Below, piece by piece: positions 24,379-29,507 of a DNA stretch of 29,507 nucleotides. The position numbers and the translations under genes are program-made. Below the pieces are notes generated by a model, which did not search any database, had not been told where the DNA came from, and saw only the letters and a program-made list of their open reading frames with translations. This stretch comes from CAYJII01 sp964370225 (lineage in GTDB: Bacteria > Bacillota > Clostridia > Oscillospirales > Ruminococcaceae), in contig CAYJII010000032.1 in the NCBI GenBank assembly GCA_964370225.1, forward strand, positions 1 to 29,507, given 5' to 3'. Each line of letters starts with the position of its first letter. Positions within the stretch are counted from its first letter, which is position 1.

Positions 24379-25143
24379 TTAGCATATTGAGTTAAAGCTA
24401 ATTAAGATTTTGCCGCTGTTTGTGTTTATTATCTCAGCGTCTACTTCAAACACATCCCTAATCATTTGGCTAGTCAAAACTTTGCGAGTATCACCAAAGC
24501 TTACGACTTTTCCGCTTTTGAGGATATAAAGTGTGTCGCAATATTTTGCAGCTATATTCAGGTCGTGAATTGCCGCTATTATTGTGCAATCAAGCTTAGT
24601 GACGATTTCCATAATCTCAAGCTGATGCTTAATATCAAGATGGTTTGTAGGCTCGTCTAGTACGATACAGGGCGAGTTTTGCGTTAGTGCACGAGCAAGG
24701 ATAACTCTTTGCTGCTCGCCACCGGATAATGTAGAAAAATCTCTTTGCGCAAAGCCATCTAGCCCCACCATTTCTAGCGATTTTCTTGCAATTGCATAAT
24801 CACTTTTATCGTTACGTTCAAGCCTCTTTTTATGCGGAGCTCTGCCCATTAAAACCATTTCCTCTACCGTGAATTCGAAGTTATAGTAATTATGTTGCGC
24901 CACAACTGACATAAGCTTTGCGGACTCTTTTACAGTGTGCGAATATAATTCCTTTCCCTGTAAAAAAATATCACCACCAGTAGGCCTGATAACTCTGTAT
25001 ATTGACTTTAAAAAGGTGCTTTTCCCACTTCCGTTAGGGCCGATTATTCCGATAGTTTTACCACTTTCAATCTGCATAGAAACCCCGTTAATTATATTTG
25101 CATCGCCTAAGCTAACGTGAAGATTATTTGTTGATACATTCAT
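24379..25143 (-). CDS. btuD: ABC transporter ATPase, BtuD/FecE-like (cobalamin/corrinoid import)
   Basis: This 254-residue ATP-binding subunit has Walker A GPNGSGKS (35-42), Q-loop Q83, signature LSGGEQQR (139-146) and Walker B IVLDEPTNHLD (160-170). The H-loop is in AAIHDLNIAAKYCD. Its type matches FecCD-type importers for iron chelates or cobalamin. It is the last gene of a three-gene operon whose leader carries a cobalamin riboswitch, which makes cobalamin or another corrinoid the likely cargo. GGAGG lies just before the ATG and overlaps the end region of the permease gene, with a gap of 3 bases. Confidence 0.92.
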   Translation of the reverse strand: MNVSTNNLHVSLGDANIINGVSMQIESGKTIGIIGPNGSGKSTFLKSIYRVIRPTGGDIFLQGKELYSHTVKESAKLMSVVAQHNYYNFEFTVEEMVLMGRAPHKKRLERNDKSDYAIARKSLEMVGLDGFAQRDFSTLSGGEQQRVILARALTQNSPCIVLDEPTNHLDIKHQLEIMEIVTKLDCTIIAAIHDLNIAAKYCDTLYILKSGKVVSFGDTRKVLTSQMIRDVFEVDAEIINTNSGKILISFNSIC

Positions 25144-25146
25144 AGT

Positions 25147-26214
25147 TTAACCTCCAAAACCATATTTTTTACGTACCATCAAGTAAATAAATATTGGTGC
25201 GCCTATAAATGAAGTTAATATTCCTATTGGAATTTCGTTTCCTGGTAAGATTACTCGACAAAGCACATCAGACCAAATAAGAAAGATAGCTCCGAGAAGA
25301 GCTGAAAGCGGTAACAACCTAATATGTGCGGTACCGAAAATCATTCTTACAATATGGGGAATAACTAAGCCGACGAAGCCAATAAGTCCAGCTTTGTACA
25401 CTGCAAACCCAATCATAAGTGAGGATACTATCAAGAACAAAATTCGCAGTTTGTTGACGTCAGTTCCCAGTGTTATGGCTGACTCATCGCCAAGTAGCAT
25501 AAGGTCGAGCACTCGCGATTGCGTGAGGAAAAACACAGCGCCAATTACAATCACAATCACTATGATAAAATTGCTTTCGTGGTCTGCTCCTCCAAGTCCA
25601 CCCATAGACCACTGAACTACTGCGGCAGTGCTAGCGTCATTTAATAGCAGTATCATAAAATTTGAAACTGCACTGCAAACTGCACCTATCGCAGTCCCAG
25701 ACAGGATCAGCTTAACTGAGTTTGCTTTACTGCCGACATTAGCCATTACTATTACTAAAAATGATACTATAAATGCTCCTACACATGCAAAAATTCCCAC
25801 GGAGTTAAATCCCATGAATGTAGTGATACCCGATGCCATTGCGAGGACTGCTCCTAGATATGCGCCAGAAGAAATGCCTAGGACATATGGATCTGCGAGC
25901 GGGTTTTTTACAATAGCTTGCATCACAACTCCACACACAGACAAGCCCATACCGACACCTAATGCGAGTATTAATCTAGGTAAGCGGATGTGCCATACAA
26001 CATCATGAATATTGCCCTGTCCCCACATTTCTGCTGATCCTATGCCGAATATTTTATGTATTAAGACATTGTACACCTCTGATATCGGTATTGAGGTCGA
26101 ACCAAATGTGACAGCTGCCATTAATGAGAACAACAGCAGGGCAGACAATGTTATCAATACTGTGATATATAGTGAACTAGGTAGTTTTTTTGTCTTAGTG
26201 TTATTATTACTCAT
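25147..26214 (-). CDS. btuC: FecCD-family ABC permease, BtuC-like
   Basis: This 355-residue permease of the FecCD family has about ten TM helices. Typical stretches are RLPRLILALGVGMGLSVCG, QAIVKNPLADPYVLGISSGA, the coupling region AGLIGFVGLVIPHIVRMIFG, and LPGNEIPIGILTSFIGAPIF near the end. The latter two are strongly conserved in BtuC, FhuB and FecCD. The start is ATG 26214, preceded by GGAG inside the end of the binding-protein gene. The genes are 2 bases apart, so transcription and probably translation are coupled. Confidence 0.93.
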   Translation of the reverse strand: MSNNNTKTKKLPSSLYITVLITLSALLLFSLMAAVTFGSTSIPISEVYNVLIHKIFGIGSAEMWGQGNIHDVVWHIRLPRLILALGVGMGLSVCGVVMQAIVKNPLADPYVLGISSGAYLGAVLAMASGITTFMGFNSVGIFACVGAFIVSFLVIVMANVGSKANSVKLILSGTAIGAVCSAVSNFMILLLNDASTAAVVQWSMGGLGGADHESNFIIVIVIVIGAVFFLTQSRVLDLMLLGDESAITLGTDVNKLRILFLIVSSLMIGFAVYKAGLIGFVGLVIPHIVRMIFGTAHIRLLPLSALLGAIFLIWSDVLCRVILPGNEIPIGILTSFIGAPIFIYLMVRKKYGFGG

Positions 26215-26216
26215 TT

Positions 26217-27272
26217 TTACTCCATTGTTAAATCAGGATAAAGCCCCTGAGCGATAGTTTTAATTCCGTCTAGTGTACGAGGAGCGCTAGCGTACATATC
26301 GCCCAACATAATAGGGTAGATGCGCTCGTTTTTAACCGCATCCAGTGAAGCGAAGGCGGGGTCATCAACTATAGCAGATATTACTTCCTCAAGTACTGTT
26401 GCGCCATCAATATCGTCAGGTCTTGGCATATAGCTTAAGAAAATCACATCTGGGTTTGCGCCAACGATAATTTCTTTTTCAATTTTACCGCTCTCAGTAT
26501 GAGCAACAGTACCGCCTAGTGAAGCTATCATATCTCCAACGAGTTCTTGGTCACCACGGTTAGATATGTAGTCATCATACGGGGATAAAACTAGTACAGT
26601 TTGACTTTTTTGCCCTTCTGTAGCTTCTTGAACCTGTGAGATTTCGTCCTTCATTTGATTAACTAGAGCTTCTGCTTCTTCGTTTACATTGAAAATTTTA
26701 CCAATATTTAGAATGTCGGTGTATTCGTTTTCGAGCGTTCTACTTTGCCCTCTACGAGTATTTGTATTCATATAAGTATTAACGCCTTTTTCGTGCCAAG
26801 TATCCACATCACCTAACATGTCATCTGAGAAGATTGAGCCCCACGAAAAGATTAAATCGGGGTCGAGCATCGTTACTGTTTCAAGGTCGGGAGCAAAAAC
26901 AGAAGCGTCATAATTCATTTTACTAAGTCCATCTTCCCACTCAGGCTTAACTGCGTTATCAAGCCCGTATGAGGCTACAACATGCTCCTCTAAGCCTAAT
27001 GCTATCATAGTTTCGATACAGCCTTGATAAATGGCGATAGTTTTGTTTGGTGCTTCTTCAAATGTTATTTCGACTTCGTTGCCTTCATAATCATATGTTG
27101 TAATGGTGATAGGGTAGTAGCTGTCTGTTTTAGCATCATTTTCGCTTTCAGGAGTTTCTGAAACATTTTGATTTGTGTTTTCATCATCAGTTTGTGGGTC
27201 AGTAGTGCTTTGTGTGCATGCAGAAAATGTCAGCATCATTGAAATTAGTGCGATTGATAGTAGTTTTTTCAT
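26217..27272 (-). CDS. btuF: Lipoprotein substrate-binding protein, BtuF-like
   Basis: This 351-residue extracytoplasmic binding protein is anchored as a lipoprotein: signal sequence MKKLLSIALISMMLTFSAC with lipobox cysteine C19, then an acidic Asp/Asn-rich linker. The mature part has the helical-backbone binding-protein fold of the BtuF/FecB family, with NKTIAIYQGCIETMIALGLE, VTMLDPDLIFSW and VIFLSYMPRPDDIDG. The start at 27272 has AAGGAG 7 bases upstream; a longer upstream frame lies across the riboswitch terminator and is not used. It is the first gene after the cobalamin riboswitch. Heme or siderophore binding is a less likely alternative. Confidence 0.9.
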   Translation of the reverse strand: MKKLLSIALISMMLTFSACTQSTTDPQTDDENTNQNVSETPESENDAKTDSYYPITITTYDYEGNEVEITFEEAPNKTIAIYQGCIETMIALGLEEHVVASYGLDNAVKPEWEDGLSKMNYDASVFAPDLETVTMLDPDLIFSWGSIFSDDMLGDVDTWHEKGVNTYMNTNTRRGQSRTLENEYTDILNIGKIFNVNEEAEALVNQMKDEISQVQEATEGQKSQTVLVLSPYDDYISNRGDQELVGDMIASLGGTVAHTESGKIEKEIIVGANPDVIFLSYMPRPDDIDGATVLEEVISAIVDDPAFASLDAVKNERIYPIMLGDMYASAPRTLDGIKTIAQGLYPDLTME

Positions 27273-27318
27273 CTTTCTTCTCCTTTTTGCACAAAGGACA
27301 GTTAATATTGCATAAAGC

Positions 27319-27356
27319 AAAAAAACGGCATAGCTAAATAGCTACAACCGTTTTTT
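27319..27356 (-). terminator. Intrinsic terminator of the cobalamin riboswitch expression platform
   Basis: On the minus strand AAAAAACGG pairs with CCGTTTTTT, with an inner TAGCT/AGCTA stem and a loop, followed by a T-run. It lies between the aptamer and the btuF start, so ligand binding probably leads to premature termination. Confidence 0.8.
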
Positions 27357-27379
27357 GTAGTAAAATTTACAATATTATA

Positions 27380-27566
27380 ACATTGCAGGTCTTCTGACTC
27401 ACGCCTATGAAATAAATTTCAAACTCAGCTCTACCTTCCCAGTTTCCCAGTGACTGATTTTCATCAACGAACTAAAGTATTAGCGTATACAGCGGCGGTT
27501 ACCGTGTGATTTACACTTCCCTTATTACTTCGAGCTACCAAACTAGATAACCCTTAGCCACAATGT
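27380..27566 (-). ncRNA. Cobalamin riboswitch
   Basis: The minus-strand RNA has the B12-box AGTCAGAAGACCTGC (27399-27385), close to the consensus AGYCAGGAGACCTGC. Further 5' are GGGAAGTGTAAATCACACGG, ACCGCCGCTGTA and CACTGGGAAACTGGGAAGG, which correspond to conserved core elements (GGGAA...GGTG-like, CCGC-ACTGT and the J6/3-type GGGAAGG). The P1 stem is ACATTG/CAATGT (27566-27561/27385-27380). Cobalamin riboswitches normally shut off B12 uptake genes when adenosylcobalamin is plentiful. The downstream BtuFCD-like genes fit. Confidence 0.92.
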
Positions 27567-27584
27567 GCATTTAAAATTCAATTC

Positions 27585-27613
27585 ATAATATCATTTCTAA
27601 AAAGTTTTGTCAA
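27585..27613 (-). promoter_or_regulatory. Promoter of the cobalamin-transport operon
   Basis: On the minus strand, TTGACA (27613-27608) and TATTAT (27590-27585) are separated by 17 bases, with TGA before the -10. Transcription would start near 27578, about 12 bases before the riboswitch P1 stem. Confidence 0.85.
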
Positions 27614-27878
27614 TAGAAAATATGCGCTTGAACAGTTTTACGATTTGTTTTCAACCTCCACTTTAAGTGAAAATGCTTTTTAGGAAAAAATAAAGTTTTT
27701 TCCGAAAACTGCTTGTTTGATTTTTCATCTGACTTAAGATTTTCACTTATTTTTTTCCACATAGACAACGCTACTAAAAAGCGGCAAAAGCGGAAACTGC
27801 TTGAGCTAAGAAAATACCGTTAACTCCTATAAAAATTGCAAGTATGATAAAGCCTAAAATAAAAATCGTATAAAAAAA
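27614..27878. other. Gene-free spacer with nested inverted repeats
   Basis: Between the cobalamin-operon promoter and the GDPD terminator I see no credible gene. AAGTGAAAAT (27665-27674) pairs perfectly with ATTTTCACTT (27739-27748). Between them GGAAAAAA (27683-27690) pairs with TTTTTTCC (27696-27703) around a 5-base loop. A near-direct repeat CGAAAACTGCTTG/CGGAAACTGCTTG occurs at about 27703-27715 and 27793-27805. A short hydrophobic minus-strand frame near 27770-27870 has no usable start codon. Confidence 0.4.
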
Positions 27879-27913
27879 TTAAATAACACGTTTAATAAAA
27901 ATGTGTTATTTAA
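27879..27913 (-). terminator. Terminator downstream of the GDPD gene
   Basis: An 11-bp stem TTAAATAACAC/GTGTTATTTAA (27879-27889 and 27903-27913) is followed on the minus strand by seven Ts. It lies just after the GDPD stop. Confidence 0.75.
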
Positions 27914-27918
27914 TCACT

Positions 27919-28848
27919 TTAAAACTTAATAAAATTGGTTTTAAATCCGCTAATATTAAGTTTTTTCATCTCATCCATCCATTGGGGATAGTCACCAATA
28001 TTAGCAAAAACTTTTATCCCTATTTGATGTAATAGGGAAACTTCTTTTTCGGTGAATGTGCCCGCATTTAAGCCGACCTCGTACAAATCCCAGCTTTTTA
28101 TCATATCTAATGTATCTGCATTTACATACCTAATATTTGCACCAAGTCTTAAATCCTTAGGCTTAGCATTATGTTTATAATAGTTTTGGATTTCTTCATT
28201 ATACTCTAAAACACCTGAAAATAAAATGCATTTGTCTGAAACGTCATATTTACGTATTAATCTATCGACTTCGGCAATTATACCCTTGTCTTTAAATTCA
28301 ATTTCAACAAACTCACAATTATCTTCATTTTTAAGCCAAACAAAAAACTCTTCAAGAGAGGGAACTGTTGCAAATCTATTATCAAGCGAAAATGCTTTTT
28401 GATATTCCTTTTTATATTTTCGATAAAAATAATTGGCAATAAATGTTGTTTTTTCCTCATGGTTTGAGATATCCTTTGATTTAATCAATGCATTATTATA
28501 AGTTTGGAGTATTTCTTGAGGATTATCTAAAAACCAAGGCAGATAAAAATGGTTTTCGTCTTTAAAGCCTTCTTGGGGAAGATAGTTTTGGACATGAGCT
28601 GCATATGGGAGTTTTATCTTTGTGACTTCATCCAGTGTCATTTCGTGTATGTTGTTACGCTCAATATTATTTGCTCCACACATAACTCTATTAAAAGTTA
28701 AATCATGAGCAATGACAACTTTATTATCCATAGTTCTACGGATGTCTAGCTCCACAGCATGAGCCCCTAATTTTATTGCATGAATAAAAGCGGGCATAGT
28801 ATTTTCTGGTGCGTGAAATGAAGCGCCTCTGTGTGAAATTATTTTCAT
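27919..28848 (-). CDS. Glycerophosphodiester phosphodiesterase
   Basis: This 309-residue GDPD-family enzyme hydrolyses glycerophosphodiesters to glycerol-3-phosphate and an alcohol. Active-site residues are H6-R7 (HRGAS), E15-N16 (PENT), E33 and D35 (VELDIR) and H48 (IAHD). Later family elements are VEIEFKDKG (substrate and metal) and the end SGFKTNF. An extra segment of about 75 residues sits between the first barrel strands and the TVPSLEEFF motif. The start at 28848 is chosen because it shares ATGA with the stop of the upstream permease gene; ATG 28863 would overlap more. There is no signal peptide, so it acts in the cytoplasm on imported substrate. Confidence 0.9.
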   Translation of the reverse strand: MKIISHRGASFHAPENTMPAFIHAIKLGAHAVELDIRRTMDNKVVIAHDLTFNRVMCGANNIERNNIHEMTLDEVTKIKLPYAAHVQNYLPQEGFKDENHFYLPWFLDNPQEILQTYNNALIKSKDISNHEEKTTFIANYFYRKYKKEYQKAFSLDNRFATVPSLEEFFVWLKNEDNCEFVEIEFKDKGIIAEVDRLIRKYDVSDKCILFSGVLEYNEEIQNYYKHNAKPKDLRLGANIRYVNADTLDMIKSWDLYEVGLNAGTFTEKEVSLLHQIGIKVFANIGDYPQWMDEMKKLNISGFKTNFIKF

Positions 28849-29507
28849 CGTGCTTTTTCCCATTTTTTTTCTTTCATATTCGTATGTACATAGACTATCG
28901 CTGTCACAGATGACAACAAAAACATTATAACAGATAATGCAGCTGCTTTTTCATATCTAAAATTATTAAACAGGTTAAATAAGGATATCCCAAGCATTTG
29001 TGGGTGGTTTCCGTCCATCAAATAAGGGGTTGTAAACGAGCCGATATTGCCCATGAAAATAAACGCTACACAGATAAAGATATCTTTGAATGTAAGTGGC
29101 AAAATCATCTTGAAAAATATTTGAAATTTGCTTGCACCCACATCTTTTGCGGCTTCTATCGTCGAATTCGGAATTGATGACATTGCTGCAGCCATCAACA
29201 TTGTAGCAAAAGGGATGTTAAACCACAAGTTCATTAGTATAACACCATTTGCATCATACATTAAACCTAATTCAATATCCATTCCAAACAGTTGTCCAAT
29301 GCGATTAAAAAGGCCAGAATCTCGTATTATTGTAATCATTCCGTTAACAGCAACAAGCCCTGGAATGAAACGAGGTAGCAGATATAAATTGCCAATTATT
29401 TTGCTCACACGACTATTTGAAAATCTAAGGTACATAGATAGTAAGTACGCTATTACAATACAAAGCAAAACTGTTGTAAACACAATTTGTAATGTATAAA
29501 TTATGTT
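28845..29507 (-). CDS. ABC transporter permease (binding-protein-dependent), 5' truncated by window edge
   Basis: At least 220 residues of an ABC importer permease are visible. The frame is open to the window edge without a stop, so the gene starts outside. At least four TM segments are visible. The EAA loop that contacts the ATPase reads EAAKDVGASKFQIFFKMILP. The flanking LMNLWFNIPFATMLMAAAM and NIGSFTTPYLM resemble PotB/PotC or iron(III)/spermidine-type permeases. It overlaps the GDPD gene by 4 bases, so the importer may bring in glycerophosphodiesters or glycerol-3-phosphate (inference). The partner genes lie outside the window. Confidence 0.88.
   Translation of the reverse strand, partial: NIIYTLQIVFTTVLLCIVIAYLLSMYLRFSNSRVSKIIGNLYLLPRFIPGLVAVNGMITIIRDSGLFNRIGQLFGMDIELGLMYDANGVILMNLWFNIPFATMLMAAAMSSIPNSTIEAAKDVGASKFQIFFKMILPLTFKDIFICVAFIFMGNIGSFTTPYLMDGNHPQMLGISLFNLFNNFRYEKAAALSVIMFLLSSVTAIVYVHTNMKEKKWEKAR

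Noticed and set aside
25628..26257. Two plus-strand ORFs opposite the BtuC-like permease
   Set aside because: Both are antisense shadows of a strongly conserved membrane protein and have no start context.
27770..27870. Short hydrophobic minus-strand peptide frame
   Set aside because: It has no ATG, GTG or TTG start in a usable position and no homology that I can recognise.

Overview
The window looks like chromosome of a low-GC, spore-forming anaerobic member of the Clostridia. A canonical Spo0A, AT-rich promoters with TGn-type extended -10 boxes, a 2-hydroxyacyl-CoA dehydratase/activase system and FeoAB all point that way. The genus cannot be fixed from the sequence. No tRNA, rRNA, IS element, prophage or CRISPR array was seen.

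Region 1 (1-12.6 kb) is a co-directional run of about 14 genes on the plus strand. It starts after the tail of an AraC-type regulator. The first half encodes two 2-hydroxyacyl-CoA dehydratase/double-cubane-type proteins (one lacks the N-terminal cluster cysteines), a two-TM protein with an acidic tail, a NapH-like membrane polyferredoxin, the ATP-dependent activator, and a signal-peptide/TM protein. Together these suggest a membrane-associated, ATP-driven low-potential reductase of unknown substrate. The second half is an iron block: a DtxR-like repressor, a DsbD-like permease, FeoA and FeoB. It runs on through overlapping genes into a nicotianamine-synthase-like methyltransferase, a flippase-like membrane protein, a CDP-alcohol phosphatidyltransferase and an alpha/beta hydrolase. 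Iron uptake, Fe-S chemistry and lipid chemistry therefore sit in one array.

Region 2 (12.6-21.7 kb) is mostly housekeeping: a DUF2284 metal-binding protein, a NUDIX hydrolase, AsnA behind a structured leader, Spo0A, LigA (minus strand), a DivIVA-like coiled-coil protein, a class I fumarase beta subunit without its alpha subunit, and a MATE exporter. Several clear sigma-A promoters and intrinsic terminators separate these units.

Region 3 (21.7-29.5 kb, minus strand) holds three units. The first is an 841-residue fusion of an AP-endonuclease-2-type TIM barrel (sugar isomerase/epimerase fold) with an acyl-CoA synthetase. The second is a BtuFCD-like ABC importer behind a strong promoter, a cobalamin riboswitch and a terminator, so it is very probably a B12/corrinoid importer. 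The third is the end of an ABC-permease operon with a glycerophosphodiester phosphodiesterase.

The candidates most likely to be undescribed biology are the membrane-linked dehydratase/DCCP-like cluster, the iron-lipid-methyltransferase continuation of the feo operon, and the TIM-barrel/acyl-CoA-ligase fusion. All calls come from reading the sequence; no database search was run.
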